A program made the position numbers and the translations under genes. Shown in pieces: positions 1 through 11,258 of a stretch of DNA of 55,249 nt. Numbering within the stretch: the first letter of the stretch is position 1; every line of letters starts with the position of its first letter. The notes beneath the pieces were generated by a model that was given only the letters and a program-made list of their open reading frames with translations, searched no databases and was not told the DNA's origin. Location: contig NZ_CAJZCE010000014.1 of the NCBI RefSeq assembly GCF_914768025.1, positions 1 to 55,249 of the forward strand, in the 5' to 3' direction. The DNA is from Snodgrassella gandavensis. GTDB lineage: Bacteria > Pseudomonadota > Gammaproteobacteria > Burkholderiales > Neisseriaceae.

Positions 1-1118
1 ATTTCATCATATGACTGTTTTTTAAGATTTTATTTTTGACACGCTTTGACTCGCTTTGCTTTACCCCCTCGCGCTTTTTCTTTTGACTACTCTCTCTTCG
101 CCTGCTTTTGGTTCTATTCTGTATTGGTTTTGGGCTTTTTTGTATCGGCTATTCTCTAAACAATGCCTTGTACTTGGTATTGTTGTTTCTGTAATCTGTT
201 TAGTTGTCACTTTAGTATAGTTATGATTTATCCAAAGCTATTTCAGTTGATATTAGGTGTTTATATTTTAGCGATGCTATATTCTTAGTGTCTTATAGGG
301 TTTCTCTGTGTTATAAATTTTAGCCATTTCTCAGTTATTTCCCTTGATTGTTTTAGTTGGCACTAGAATTTTTTATGTTCTCTTTCTGAAACTGTGATTT
401 TAAACTTAACTCGGCAAGCATCGGGTTTATTTTATTAGTTTCAGCTTTCTTCGTTTGATATTAGACATTTCCATACTACTTTCTTCATCTTGGCATTTAT
501 AAAAAATTGAGTTACCCAAAAGTTATATTTGCTGCAAAGGTTTTTACATATTGCCTAGATATCACTACAGTAAAAAATATCATCTATAGATACAATCAAT
601 TGATATTATTAATCTCTATTGATAACAATTCAGTATCAGCCGGATATTTATTAGTAGAGCACAATTATATTTATCAGCCTTTCAGCATAAGATGGCCAAT
701 ACTGTTCAGATATCAAGCAAAGTTTATCAGTGCTTAAACTGCATTTCCTGCTGATGCTGCACCATACGCATACCAGTATTTTTCAGATACAACACAAAAC
801 GCATTCAGTCACATCCTTTGTGTCAAATGGTGGCTCTAGCTAGATGTTTGTTGCAGCGCAATTAGCCTCAGAATTTCACAATAGCGCACTATAGCTGGTG
901 TTAACCCAAATATATTGGTAAACGCACAAATACTGTTTTGTTTGAAATTGTTAGTAGCCGTATTCATGTTTAAAACAAAGCTTCAATAGCAAAAATCAAT
1001 ATTTTAAAGAGAATGCAATAAATAATGTAACGGTCAGCAAAACTGCCCAAGATAATGCTTGAGTTAAAGTTAACTTTAGGTTTTATAATCAAATTCAGAT
1101 TACAACAGGAGCAAGCAC
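1..1118. other. gene-poor region, possibly decayed coding DNA
   Basis: No convincing gene. The first 480 bases are strikingly T- and C-rich on the plus strand. Read on the minus strand, short open stretches rich in Lys, Arg and Gln appear (for example one ending at the stop near position 61), broken by frequent stops, which resembles a decayed gene. A 76-codon open frame at 507-737 begins with TTG, has no clear ribosome binding site and no recognisable domain, so I do not call it. The end of the region carries the ribosome binding site of the cupin gene (AGGAG a few bases before 1119). Confidence 0.4.
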
Positions 1119-1517
1119 ATGTCATCAGTATTCAAACAGATTTTTCCGCAAGGTATGGTTAACAGTAATTATGCACAATATTTTATTGGCCAGAGCTATT
1201 TATGCAATCTGGCCGCTATAGATGACAATGTCGATGTTGACGTTAGTAATGTTACGTTTGAGCCCGGCTGCTATAACCACTGGCACAAACACTTGCATGG
1301 ATATCAGATTCTGCTGGCCACTGCCGGACAAGGCTGGTATCAGGAAGCTGGTAAGCCAGCACGTTTGCTTAACCCGGGTGATGTAGTGGTCATCCATGCT
1401 GGTGTAAAACATTGGCACGGTGCTACCAAAGAGAGCTGGTTTAGTCATGTAGCCATTACAAAAGGACAAAGTGAATGGCTCGAACCTGTAGCCAGCAGTG
1501 ATTACAGCATGCTGTAA
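1119..1517 (+). CDS. small cupin-domain protein
   Basis: A 132-residue single-domain cupin. Motif 1 is seen around residues 50-71 (Gly50, His54, His56, then a conserved Gly run) and motif 2 around 86-100 (PGD at 86-88, His98, His100), so the metal-binding histidines are present. Cupins of this size bind Fe, Mn or Zn and act as small enzymes or sensors; the substrate cannot be read from sequence. AGGAG precedes the ATG. The next gene, a carboxymuconolactone-decarboxylase-like protein, follows by 30 bp, and an SDR oxidoreductase lies about 190 bp beyond it. This trio recurs in bacteria, often linked to quinone or electrophile stress. Domain call is firm, function is not. Confidence 0.85.
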   Translation: MSSVFKQIFPQGMVNSNYAQYFIGQSYLCNLAAIDDNVDVDVSNVTFEPGCYNHWHKHLHGYQILLATAGQGWYQEAGKPARLLNPGDVVVIHAGVKHWHGATKESWFSHVAITKGQSEWLEPVASSDYSML

Positions 1518-1547
1518 TCACTCTATTTACAGGACAGGAGAAAAACA

Positions 1548-1874
1548 ATGAAAAAGCAGACAGCAGGTCATGATCTATTAGGTGAATTTGCGCCTCAGTT
1601 TGCTCATTTGAATGATGAGATATTGTTTGGTGAAGTATGGTCACGCGAACAACAATTACCGGCACATCAGCGCAGCATGATTACCATTGCGGCTTTAATC
1701 AGTGCTGATAATTTCGAGCAGCTAAGTGCGCATTTAAATCTTGGTAAACAAAACGGTATTAGCAAAGCTGAAATCGTTGAAATTATTACCCATTTACCTT
1801 TTTATGTCGGCTGGCCAAAAGCTTGGTCTGCATTTAATCTGGCGAAAGAAATTTATTGCAGCAACGAAAAATAA
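1548..1874 (+). CDS. carboxymuconolactone decarboxylase family protein
   Basis: A 108-residue all-helical protein matching the CMD fold (family of PcaC and AhpD). The core runs from about residue 20 to 100, with the typical segment Arg42-Ser-Met-Ile-Thr-Ile-Ala-Ala followed by a stretch ending with GWP and a helix rich in Ala. It has no CxxC, so it is not an AhpD-type peroxidase partner. No protocatechuate genes lie nearby, so true 4-carboxymuconolactone decarboxylation is unlikely. It follows the cupin gene by 30 bp with an AGGAG-type ribosome binding site and is probably co-transcribed with it. Function within the family is unknown. Confidence 0.85.
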   Translation: MKKQTAGHDLLGEFAPQFAHLNDEILFGEVWSREQQLPAHQRSMITIAALISADNFEQLSAHLNLGKQNGISKAEIVEIITHLPFYVGWPKAWSAFNLAKEIYCSNEK

Positions 1875-2065
1875 TTTGCGCTAGACTACGGATGGTATTC
1901 AGAAAAATTTATCTGTGTGCATTTTATTCATAGGTAGAAATCCATCTTGACAGTGATGTCTAAATTTCTTCAGCCAACATTTCAGTAAATCAGTGTAGGC
2001 ATATCTGGCAAGAAAGCAAACGAATCCTTGCTCAAACAATCAGAATTCAACCAAAGGAGTAAATT

Positions 2066-2809
2066 ATGGGCGTTCAGAATAAAGTAGTCATTATTACGGG
2101 TGCGTCGTCTGGTATTGGTGCAGCAACAGCCCGTTTGCTGACTAAAAATGGGGCCAAGGTCGTTCTGGCAGCACGCCGTGAACAGCAATTACAACAACTG
2201 CAACAGGAAATTACCCAGTCTGGCGGGCAGGCCATATATCAGGTTACTGATGTACGCCAGCCTGAACAACTACAAATGCTGGTTGAACTGGCACAACAAC
2301 ATTTTCAGGGTGTTGATGTGATATTCAACAATGCCGGAATCATGCCTAACTCCTACATTAGTGCGCTGCATACACAACAGTGGAATGATATGATTGATAT
2401 TAATCTGAAAGGGGTACTTAATGGTATAGCGGCGGTAATGCCGATTTTTATCAAGCAGAAAGCTGGTCATATCATTACTACATCCTCTATTGCCGGTATC
2501 AAAAGCTTTATGGGCTGTGGGGTTTATGGTGCCACTAAATTTGCGGTACGCAATCTGATGGAGGTTATTCGGCAGGAAAGCGCTACCGAACAAACTAACA
2601 TCCGCACCACCACTTTGTATCCGGCAGCGATTAATACTGAACTGTTGCAGAGCATCACTGATACTACAGTCTTACAAAGTATGACCGAACTCTATAAACA
2701 GGTAGGTATTAGCCCTGATGCTATTGCTCGTGTTGTAAACTTTGCGATAGAACAGCCAGAAGATACCAATATCTCTGAGCTGACTATCTACCCAACCAAA
2801 CAGGCGTAA
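2066..2809 (+). CDS. short-chain dehydrogenase/reductase (classical SDR)
   Basis: A 247-residue NAD(P)-dependent oxidoreductase of the classical SDR family. The cofactor motif TGASSGIG is at residues 11-18, NNAG at 88-91, an Asn at 113, the catalytic Ser at 140/141 and the YxxxK pair at Tyr154/Lys158. Arg37/Arg38 after the second beta strand suggest NADP(H) preference. Length is typical. A strong ribosome binding site (AAAGGAG) precedes the ATG. It lies downstream of the cupin and CMD-like genes on the same strand, with about 190 bp between, so it may have its own promoter. The substrate cannot be deduced; SDRs of this type in such clusters often reduce small carbonyls or quinones. Confidence 0.9.
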   Translation: MGVQNKVVIITGASSGIGAATARLLTKNGAKVVLAARREQQLQQLQQEITQSGGQAIYQVTDVRQPEQLQMLVELAQQHFQGVDVIFNNAGIMPNSYISALHTQQWNDMIDINLKGVLNGIAAVMPIFIKQKAGHIITTSSIAGIKSFMGCGVYGATKFAVRNLMEVIRQESATEQTNIRTTTLYPAAINTELLQSITDTTVLQSMTELYKQVGISPDAIARVVNFAIEQPEDTNISELTIYPTKQA

Positions 2810-3166
2810 GCAGGCAAGGGATAAGTAAATGGTAGTCGCATATCCAACCTGGATGAACGGATATAGTTCTTGCTTTGTGAAAATGTGAAATTTAAAAGTC
2901 TGTTGGGCTATTAATTCCAGAAATGTACTTAATAGTCCATTAAATTTTAATTAACCCGTATATTGAAATATATTCAGATGATTGAATTCTGCAATATATT
3001 TAATCTCATATCAGCTGAAATTTCTGATAGATTGGTCAGCACTGAATTTTGGTTTTAATCGCTGTAGTGCAACATCACTCACGGAAATTGAAGCTTGATT
3101 CTTGGATTGGTCATCGTTGATATCAAACATTCATTTGTGCTGTGCCATATATTTTTCTACAAGTAG

Positions 3167-3194
3167 AAAAGCCCGGACAATCTGCCGGGCTTTT
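3167..3194 (-). terminator. rho-independent terminator of the atp operon
   Basis: A perfect 10-bp inverted repeat (AAAAGCCCGG and CCGGGCTTTT) surrounds an 8-base loop. It lies about 50 bp after the atpC stop codon on the minus strand. The A/T ends make it able to work in both directions, though the forward SDR gene ends some 360 bp away. The 2810-3166 stretch shows no gene. Confidence 0.85.
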
Positions 3195-3246
3195 AAACAT
3201 TTCCTTATAGTAACCAAGCCAGTTTGGTGGCTACTATTATGGCTGT

Positions 3247-3669
3247 TTATTTTCGATGTGTGCGCAGGTAATCCAGCGTTTTCAGTTGGGCAATTGCCGC
3301 AGCTAAAGCCACATGTGCTTTGGCCAGAGAAACATCATCTTTGGCCTCATGGATACCGGATTCGGCTGCTTTTTTAGCTTCTTCGGCACGTTGCTGATCC
3401 ATTTCTTCACTGCGAACGGCCACATCTGCCAAAAGTGTTAGCTTATTCGGTTGCACTTCCAGAACACCGCCTGATACTGCCACCAGAATTTCTTCTTTCT
3501 GGCCAGGAACTGTCAAACGCAGGGCACCGGGACGCACCAAGCTCATAATGGGTTCATGGCGAGGATAAATACCCAGCTCACCTTCCAGAGTTGGCACAAC
3601 TATAAAGCAGGCCTCTCCAGAATAGATGTTCTCTTCATTACTCACCACTTCCACTTGCATGGTACTCAT
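3247..3669 (-). CDS. atpC: ATP synthase F1 epsilon subunit
   Basis: A 140-residue epsilon subunit, part of the central rotor stalk and an inhibitor of ATP hydrolysis. The N-terminal beta-sandwich (about residues 1-85) has the family signature around YPRHEPIM and a Leu-Thr-Leu-Leu-Ala-Asp-Val-Ala segment near its end; the C-terminal helical pair (about 90-135) is rich in Ala, Lys and Glu. The ATG at 3669 is chosen over the TTG one codon upstream because AAGGAG sits six bases before it. It is the last gene of the operon, 10 bp after atpD, and is followed by a strong terminator hairpin. Confidence 0.97.
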   Translation of the reverse strand: MSTMQVEVVSNEENIYSGEACFIVVPTLEGELGIYPRHEPIMSLVRPGALRLTVPGQKEEILVAVSGGVLEVQPNKLTLLADVAVRSEEMDQQRAEEAKKAAESGIHEAKDDVSLAKAHVALAAAIAQLKTLDYLRTHRK

Positions 3670-3679
3670 CAAGCGCTCC

Positions 3680-5086
<1,407 letters not shown>

Positions 5087-5110
5087 CTAAGTTTATTTGA
5101 CCTGCACTGC

Positions 5111-5986
5111 TTAAACAGCAGCAGCACCGGCCACAATTTCTGACAACTCTGTGGTAATCGCTGCCTGACGCGATTTGTTATACACCAGACGCAATTCTTT
5201 AATGGCGTTGCTCGCATTATCGGTAGCGGCTTTCATTGCTACCATACGCGCAGCCTGTTCGGCAGCCATGTTTTCAGATAAGGCCTGATAAACCACAGAC
5301 TCTAAATAACGGCGGACTAAAAATTCCAGCACCTGCTGTGGTGAAGGTTCGTATACGTATTCCCAGCCGTATTCCTTGCTTTCAGGTACCTGATCCAGAA
5401 CATTCTGCCCGATTGGCAGCAGTGTTTCCAGACGTGCTTCCTGACGCATGGTATTGATAAAGCCGGCATAAACCAGATAAATTGCATCCAGTTTACCTTC
5501 GGCATAACGCTGAAAAATTTCCGTTAACGGACCTAATAATGTAGCTACTCTGGGTGTATCACCCAAGCCCACAGCACTGGCAATGACATTCAAACCCACG
5601 CGGTTGCATGCCGCCAGCCCTTTGCTGCCCAGACACACAACTTCGGCATCCAGCCCCTGATGATTGCATTCTTGCACTTTACTGAAGAATGCTTTCAAAA
5701 TATTGGCATTTAAACCGCCACACAAGCCCTTGTCGGTAGTAATAACGATGAAGCCAACACGCTTGCTATCATTAGTACTACGCAATAAAGGTATGTTATG
5801 ACTGGAATGGGTTTGTGCCAGATGGCTCATTACCAGACGAATTTTATCGGCATACGGACGCGCCTGACGCATCCGTTCCTGAGTCTTCCGCATTTTAGAG
5901 GTTGACACCATTTGCATCGCTTTAGTGATCTTTTGGGTATTCTGAACACTGCGAATTCTGGTGAGAATCTCTTTTCCTACTGCCAT
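5111..5986 (-). CDS. atpG: ATP synthase F1 gamma subunit
   Basis: A 291-residue gamma subunit, the coiled-coil shaft that turns inside the alpha3beta3 ring. The N-terminal helix shows the family start (KEILTRIRSVQNTQKITKAM, residues 4-23), the central part contains the TDKGLCGGLN segment near residues 84-93, and the C-terminal helix carries the conserved ATDNASNAI and LVYNKSRQAAITTELSEI elements. Length is normal. It follows atpA by 24 bp and precedes atpD by 33 bp in the classic operon order. Confidence 0.98.
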   Translation of the reverse strand: MAVGKEILTRIRSVQNTQKITKAMQMVSTSKMRKTQERMRQARPYADKIRLVMSHLAQTHSSHNIPLLRSTNDSKRVGFIVITTDKGLCGGLNANILKAFFSKVQECNHQGLDAEVVCLGSKGLAACNRVGLNVIASAVGLGDTPRVATLLGPLTEIFQRYAEGKLDAIYLVYAGFINTMRQEARLETLLPIGQNVLDQVPESKEYGWEYVYEPSPQQVLEFLVRRYLESVVYQALSENMAAEQAARMVAMKAATDNASNAIKELRLVYNKSRQAAITTELSEIVAGAAAV

Positions 5987-6010
5987 TTCAGACTCCTTTC
6001 AATGACACGC

Positions 6011-7558
6011 TTACGCCTGAAAGCTGTAAGACGATTTGAAGGTCTTCATGGCGTTGTCCAATGCTTTGGCATTATCATCGCTCAAGGCACCGGTTGCATC
6101 AATGTCCTGCAATACGTTCGGACACTGGGTACGCACATAGCCTAAAAACTCTGCTTCAAAGCCCAATGCTTTTGACACTGGTACATCATCATAAGAACCG
6201 TTGTTTATCGCCCACAAGGTCAGCGCCATTTCTCCGGTACTCAGAGTGCTGAACTGTTTCTGTTTCATCAGTTCTGTCACAACTTCACCATGACGTAGCT
6301 GTTTGCGGGTTGCTTCATCCAAATCAGAAGCAAACTGTGAGAATGCAGCCAGTTCGCGGTACTGTGCCAGAGCCAGACGAATACCACCACCCAGTTTTTT
6401 GATGACTTTGGTCTGGGCTGCACCACCTACACGGGATACAGAGATACCGGCATTGATGGCAGGACGGATACCAGAGTTGAACAGGTCCGTTTCCAAAAAT
6501 ATCTGGCCGTCTGTAATGGAAATAACGTTGGTTGGTACGAATGCAGATACGTCACCAGCCTGAGTTTCAATAATCGGCAGGGCAGTTAATGAACCGGTTT
6601 TGCCTTTTACTGCACCCTTGGTCAGCTCTTCTACTTCATGTGCATTGATGCGGGAAGCGCGTTCCAGCAGACGTGAATGCAAATAAAATACGTCGCCCGG
6701 ATAAGCTTCTCGGCCAGGTGGACGGCGCAACAACAGGGAAATCTGACGGTATGCTACTGCCTGTTTAGACAGATCATCATAAACAATCAGCGCATCTTCA
6801 CCGTTATCTCGGAAAAATTCACCCATGCTGCAACCAGCATATGGGGCAATATATTGTAGAGCAGCTGCTTCAGAAGCAGTAGCAGCAACAATAATGGTGT
6901 GATCCATCGCACCATGCTCTTCCAATTTGCGCACTACGCTGGCAATGGAAGAAGCTTTCTGGCCGATAGCTACATAAATACAGATTACGCCGGTGTCTTT
7001 CTGGTTAACAATGGCATCCAGAGCCACGGCGGTTTTACCGGTCTGACGGTCACCAATAATCAATTCGCGCTGGCCACGACCAATAGGAACCATTGAGTCA
7101 ATGGCTTTCAGACCAGTTTGCATGGGCTGATCCACAGACTGACGTGCAATCACACCCGGGGCAATTTTTTCTACTGGAGCAGTGTGCGTGGCGTTAATTG
7201 GACCCTTGCCATCAATCGGACGACCCAGTGCATCAACTACACGGCCTACCAGCTCACGGCCTACCGGTACTTCCAGAATACGACCGGTACAGGTAACTTC
7301 GTCACCTTCTTTAATATGTTCTGATTCACCCAGAATCACGGCACCTACAGAATCGCGCTCTAGGTTCATGGCGAGACCAAATGTATTACCGGGAAACTCG
7401 AGCATTTCACCTTGCATCACGTCTGACAAGCCGTGAACGCGCACAATCCCGTCAGTTACAGACATTACGGTACCACGGGTACGTAATTCTGTATCTACGT
7501 TCAGGTTTGCGATTTTAGCTTTAATCAAATCGCTAATTTCAGCAGGATTAAGCTGCAT
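6011..7558 (-). CDS. atpA: ATP synthase F1 alpha subunit
   Basis: The 515-residue non-catalytic nucleotide-binding subunit of F1. The P-loop GDRQTGKT is at residues 169-176. The DELSEED-equivalent and the C-terminal helical domain are intact, and the segment [14 protein letters not shown] is typical of proteobacterial alpha subunits. The beta-barrel N-terminus includes the [10 protein letters not shown] element near residues 35-44. It follows atpH by 10 bp and is part of one transcription unit with its neighbours. Confidence 0.98.
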   Translation of the reverse strand: MQLNPAEISDLIKAKIANLNVDTELRTRGTVMSVTDGIVRVHGLSDVMQGEMLEFPGNTFGLAMNLERDSVGAVILGESEHIKEGDEVTCTGRILEVPVGRELVGRVVDALGRPIDGKGPINATHTAPVEKIAPGVIARQSVDQPMQTGLKAIDSMVPIGRGQRELIIGDRQTGKTAVALDAIVNQKDTGVICIYVAIGQKASSIASVVRKLEEHGAMDHTIIVAATASEAAALQYIAPYAGCSMGEFFRDNGEDALIVYDDLSKQAVAYRQISLLLRRPPGREAYPGDVFYLHSRLLERASRINAHEVEELTKGAVKGKTGSLTALPIIETQAGDVSAFVPTNVISITDGQIFLETDLFNSGIRPAINAGISVSRVGGAAQTKVIKKLGGGIRLALAQYRELAAFSQFASDLDEATRKQLRHGEVVTELMKQKQFSTLSTGEMALTLWAINNGSYDDVPVSKALGFEAEFLGYVRTQCPNVLQDIDATGALSDDNAKALDNAMKTFKSSYSFQA

Positions 7559-7568
7559 GAAAACTCTC

Positions 7569-8105
7569 CTAATTCATCAATGCCGCATGCAGGCTGTTTA
7601 ATCTGCCTTGCACCGACAAATCCAATACTCGGTCACCAACTTCTACTTTTACGCCACCAATTAATTCCGGGGCAACCACCTGATGCGCTTTCAACCGGCT
7701 GTTGAAATGGGCTTCCAGATCCACAACGACTTGTGCAAACTGCACTTTATCAATGGGATAGGCCGTATATACGGTGGCTTCTTTTATATCGTTAAGGGAC
7801 AAAGCATAGTCTTGGAATAACGTATAAATTTCTGGCAAAACTGTTAAGCGTTTGTTCTGCGCCAACACGAAGATGAAATTTTTCAGTTCATCAGCAGGCG
7901 TAAAATCGACTAATGACAGGATTTCTTTTGCCTTCTGTGCATATTCGCATTCCGGCTCGTCAATCAGTAACTGCACTTTTGGTTGCAGGATAACTTCAGC
8001 CAGTGTTTTCAGTTCGTCCAACCAAGACTCAATCTGATTCTGTTCTTGTGCCAAACTGAACAATGCCTTGGCATATGGTCTGGCTATGGTTGCGAACTCA
8101 GCCAT
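7569..8105 (-). CDS. atpH: ATP synthase F1 delta subunit
   Basis: A 178-residue delta subunit that links the peripheral stalk (b dimer) to the top of F1. The N-terminal helical domain begins with the usual [13 protein letters not shown] at residues 7-19. The C-terminal part has the family pattern ending with [20 protein letters not shown] near residues 145-164, and a final helix. It starts four bases after atpF ends and lies 10 bp before atpA, so the genes are tightly coupled. Confidence 0.97.
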   Translation of the reverse strand: MAEFATIARPYAKALFSLAQEQNQIESWLDELKTLAEVILQPKVQLLIDEPECEYAQKAKEILSLVDFTPADELKNFIFVLAQNKRLTVLPEIYTLFQDYALSLNDIKEATVYTAYPIDKVQFAQVVVDLEAHFNSRLKAHQVVAPELIGGVKVEVGDRVLDLSVQGRLNSLHAALMN

Positions 8106-8109
8106 GGGA

Positions 8110-8580
8110 TTACAGCTCCTGTTTCAGGTTCGCCAGTAAATCAGCGTGATGTGAAGGGTTAACTTCGCTGCGCAGGATGGATTCGGCACCTTTAACAACC
8201 AAATCTGCTACCTGCTGACGCAGTGCTTCACGGGCCCGATTGGCTTCTTGCTCAACATCAGCTTTTGCCTGAGCCATGATACGGGCAGCTTCTTCCGATG
8301 CCTGTGTTTTGGCATCTTCAACAATCTGCGCGGCACGCTTTTCCGCATTGGCCACCATTTCGGAGACCTGACTGCGACCCTCGGCCAAGATATCAGCAAC
8401 ACGTTTTTCCGCCTGAGCAAAATCGTTTTTTCCACGTTCAGCAGCAGCTAAACCTTCGGCAATTTTGTCGGCACGGGCATCAAGTACTTTGACGATGGGT
8501 GGCCATACGAATTTCATCGTAAATAGCACAAACATAACAAAAACGAGTACTTGTGCAATTAGGGTTGCGTTGATATTCAC
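8110..8580 (-). CDS. atpF: ATP synthase Fo b subunit
   Basis: A 156-residue membrane-anchored peripheral stalk subunit. One hydrophobic N-terminal helix (about residues 4-26, with [16 protein letters not shown]) is followed by a long charged, Ala/Glu/Lys/Arg-rich coiled coil (about 35-150), the dimerising stalk. The start is GTG at 8580, in frame with the normal N-terminus ([10 protein letters not shown]) and at the expected length. It lies between atpE and atpH. Confidence 0.97.
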   Translation of the reverse strand: MNINATLIAQVLVFVMFVLFTMKFVWPPIVKVLDARADKIAEGLAAAERGKNDFAQAEKRVADILAEGRSQVSEMVANAEKRAAQIVEDAKTQASEEAARIMAQAKADVEQEANRAREALRQQVADLVVKGAESILRSEVNPSHHADLLANLKQEL

Positions 8581-8644
8581 GATTAAACCTTTAGAATTTG
8601 TGTTTATTAATTAAAACAGTTAACAACCAGCAAATCCAAGTTTA

Positions 8645-8875
8645 TCAGCCGCCGATTTTGGCGAAGTACAAGAATGATACGCCCAGGGAGATAATGAACG
8701 CAGCATCAATCATACCCATGATAATGAAGAATTTACCCAGCAATGAGTTCATTAATTCAGGCTGACGGGCAGAAGATTCCATGTATTTTGCACCCAGCAT
8801 ACCAATACCGATAGAGGCACCCATGGCAGAAATACCGATCATCAAACCACAAGCGATAGCGATTAAACCACCCAT
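8645..8875 (-). CDS. atpE: ATP synthase Fo c subunit
   Basis: A 76-residue two-helix hairpin that forms the rotor ring. Helix 1 has the Gly/Ala-rich packing motif around residues 13-28, the polar loop carries the invariant ARQPE (36-40), and helix 2 has the ion-binding carboxylate Asp57 in GMIDAAF. The lack of the extra Gln/Glu ligands of sodium-type rings argues for a proton-driven enzyme. It lies between atpB and atpF; a 64-bp gap before atpF is the largest in the second half of the operon. Confidence 0.97.
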   Translation of the reverse strand: MGGLIAIACGLMIGISAMGASIGIGMLGAKYMESSARQPELMNSLLGKFFIIMGMIDAAFIISLGVSFLYFAKIGG

Positions 8876-8927
8876 TTACTTCACTCCTTAAATAAAAGAA
8901 AAGAATACTACAACAAATAAATTACCC

Positions 8928-9788
8928 TTAATGGGAATCGTGAGCCTGACCCAGATAAACAAAGGTCAGTACCATAAAGAGATACGCCTGCAAAGCAATC
9001 ACCAAGATATGGAATATAGCCCAAGCCAGACCAGCAATGATTTGCAGGACGAAGAGAACCACATCGCTAACACCAGCAGCACCAGACATACCCCAGGCAC
9101 CGCCCATCAAGGCAATAACCATAAACAGAATTTCACCCGCATACATGTTACCGAACAGTCGCATACCATGCGATAGGGTTTTGGAAAAGAATTCAATGAT
9201 ATTCATCAAAAAATTGGGAATAAACAGCCAAACCTTGTTACCAAATGGCGCACTGAACAATTCGTGAATCCAACCACCCAAACCTTTGATTTTGATATTG
9301 TAAACAATACACAAAAATAAAACGGAAATGGCCATGGCCATGGTGGTATTCAGGTCTGCAGTAGGCACAACGCGCAGATAAGCATGATGATCACCTGTGC
9401 TATGCTGCCAAGCCCATGGCAATAGATCAACTGGCAACAGATCCATGATATTCATGAACAGAATCCACATAAATACGGTCAACCCCAGCGGAGCAATGGT
9501 CTTACGGGATTTCTCATTGTGAACCATATCCTTGCAGATACCGCCTACAAATTCAATCAGCAATTCTATGGCCGCCTGAAAACGAGTGGGTACACCTACT
9601 TTCATGCGTCGCGCTGCCACAAACATGATGGCAGAAGCGATAACACCAGTTAGGATGGAAAAAAACAGGGTATCCAAATTGAGAAACGAGAAATCAACCA
9701 TATTTGTCTGATAATCTGGTGATTTCTGGGTGTAATTGATTAAGTGATGGCTAATATATTCGCCCGGAGTCATCTCTGTGCCGCTCAT
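8928..9788 (-). CDS. atpB: ATP synthase Fo a subunit
   Basis: The 286-residue stator membrane subunit that forms the proton half-channels. Five to six hydrophobic helices are visible. The essential arginine is Arg210 in HGMRLFGNMYAGEI, matching Arg210 of the E. coli protein by number and context. The conserved ending with helix AWAIFHILVIALQAYLFMVL is present. The start codon overlaps the atpI stop (ATGA), so translation is coupled to atpI. Confidence 0.97.
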   Translation of the reverse strand: MSGTEMTPGEYISHHLINYTQKSPDYQTNMVDFSFLNLDTLFFSILTGVIASAIMFVAARRMKVGVPTRFQAAIELLIEFVGGICKDMVHNEKSRKTIAPLGLTVFMWILFMNIMDLLPVDLLPWAWQHSTGDHHAYLRVVPTADLNTTMAMAISVLFLCIVYNIKIKGLGGWIHELFSAPFGNKVWLFIPNFLMNIIEFFSKTLSHGMRLFGNMYAGEILFMVIALMGGAWGMSGAAGVSDVVLFVLQIIAGLAWAIFHILVIALQAYLFMVLTFVYLGQAHDSH

Positions 9789-10129
9789 AGTAACAATCTT
9801 TTTCTAAATGTGAACAATCCAGCCTGACTGACTAGTATCAGTCCTGTCAGGTAAGCAAACCAGTTAACAGCAGAATAGCATACATACACCAGCAACATCA
9901 TCAGGCATATCATGAGGATTTTGCTGATTTCTGCCATTAACAGTGTTGCAGGTAATAGCGCCGGTAATTTTTTTGCAGCGATAATGGTTAATATCGCCAG
10001 TAATGTTGGTATCAGGTAACTCAGGCCACCCAATACTGCTGACCAGATAGCAGAATAATTCCACAACCATGCAGACACGCAAATTGCGGCAAACAACATG
10101 ACTGTTTGCCAAAACATGATTGACTTCAT
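9785..10129 (-). CDS. atpI: ATP synthase assembly protein I
   Basis: A 114-residue protein with four predicted membrane helices (roughly residues 6-24, 30-48, 64-84 and 88-106). This matches AtpI/UncI, which helps assemble the c ring and is the usual first gene of the operon. The sequence of AtpI is weakly conserved; the call rests on size, topology, and position directly before atpB with a four-base ATGA overlap. The 200-bp gap to parB upstream (10130-10329) is the likely place of the atp promoter, but I see no clear consensus promoter. Confidence 0.9.
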   Translation of the reverse strand: MKSIMFWQTVMLFAAICVSAWLWNYSAIWSAVLGGLSYLIPTLLAILTIIAAKKLPALLPATLLMAEISKILMICLMMLLVYVCYSAVNWFAYLTGLILVSQAGLFTFRKRLLL

Positions 10130-10329
10130 TCTGTTACTCTGGAAAACACTACGGTAAGCTGCGCTAATATAATCAACTAATACAATATCGTCAAGTGATT
10201 TTGTGAAATTTCGTTAACCAATCTTTCGCTAATTGATTAATTTTTCTATATATTTCTATAACATTAACATTGTCAGAATTATTAACTAAACTGAAAAGTA
10301 TTTGCGCAGTTAATCTCTGTTTCACAGGC

Positions 10330-11184
10330 TTATTCCAGCCCCAACCTTTGTAATATATGGCTTAATGTTTCAGGATTATCAAACTGCAAAATAATCCGGC
10401 CACTGCGCTGATTCCGGCTTTGTACCTGCACAGGTACGGAAAAACGCTGCTCTAGTGCGGCTTCAATTTGTTGTATTTCGCTGCTTTTTTCCGCCGGATG
10501 ACGTGTGTCAGCCTCTGGTTTGGCCTGTGCCTGTTGGCAACGGCGTTCTACTTCCCGTACTGACCAGCCATTTTGTGCTGCTTTTTGTGCCAGATCAATT
10601 TGTTGGATAACCGACAGGGTTAATAAAGCACGTGCATGCCCCATTTCCAGTTGTCGACTGTACATCAGATCCTGAACTGGCTGGGGCAGATTAAGTAAGC
10701 GCAGGCTGTTGGAAATGCTGCTGCGGCTGCGTCCAACTGCTTTGGCAACTGTATCATGAGTGAGGCCGAATTCATCTACCAGACGTTTTAAACCTTGCGC
10801 CTCTTCAATGGGATTGAGGTTCTGGCGCTGGATATTTTCAATCAGCCCCATGGCTAGGGCAGCTTCATCGGAAATGCTTTTAACGACTACGGGAATTTCC
10901 TGCAACTGTGCCAATTGTGCAGCACGCCAACGGCGCTCACCGGCAATCAGCTCGTATTGCTGCAAACCCATTTCGCGCACGATTACCGGTTGAATAATGC
11001 CCTGAGCACGTATTGACTCGGCCAATTCCTGTAAGGATTCATCATCAATCTGAGTGCGCGGCTGGTAACGCCCGGGAATAATATCGGTAATCGCTACTCT
11101 GGTTAAACGATCTCCACCGGTGATGTCACTGCCGGAACCGAGTAAGGCATCCAAACCTGCGCCCAAACCTTTTGCTTTTACCAT
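10330..11184 (-). CDS. parB: chromosome-partitioning protein ParB
   Basis: A 284-residue ParB/Spo0J-type protein that binds parS sites and spreads along DNA as a CTP-dependent clamp. The N-terminal domain has the PxRYQPRTQ segment (37-45) and the CTP-binding GERRWR motif at 82-87. A helix-turn-helix follows around LTHDTVAKAVGRSRSSISNSLRLL (residues 135-160), and a C-terminal dimerisation domain ends at Leu-Glu. It lies 74 bp after parA. The pair acts in origin segregation, which fits an origin-proximal position. Confidence 0.97.
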   Translation of the reverse strand: MVKAKGLGAGLDALLGSGSDITGGDRLTRVAITDIIPGRYQPRTQIDDESLQELAESIRAQGIIQPVIVREMGLQQYELIAGERRWRAAQLAQLQEIPVVVKSISDEAALAMGLIENIQRQNLNPIEEAQGLKRLVDEFGLTHDTVAKAVGRSRSSISNSLRLLNLPQPVQDLMYSRQLEMGHARALLTLSVIQQIDLAQKAAQNGWSVREVERRCQQAQAKPEADTRHPAEKSSEIQQIEAALEQRFSVPVQVQSRNQRSGRIILQFDNPETLSHILQRLGLE

Positions 11185-11258
11185 GTATCACTCTTTAAAT
11201 TTGTTGGTTGACTCTATTATCTGCTACGTCGATGCTGTTGTTAGGTTGATAAGTGATT

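Noticed and set aside
507-737. 76-codon open frame
   Set aside because: TTG start, no ribosome binding site, no domain, AT-rich composition; most likely chance.
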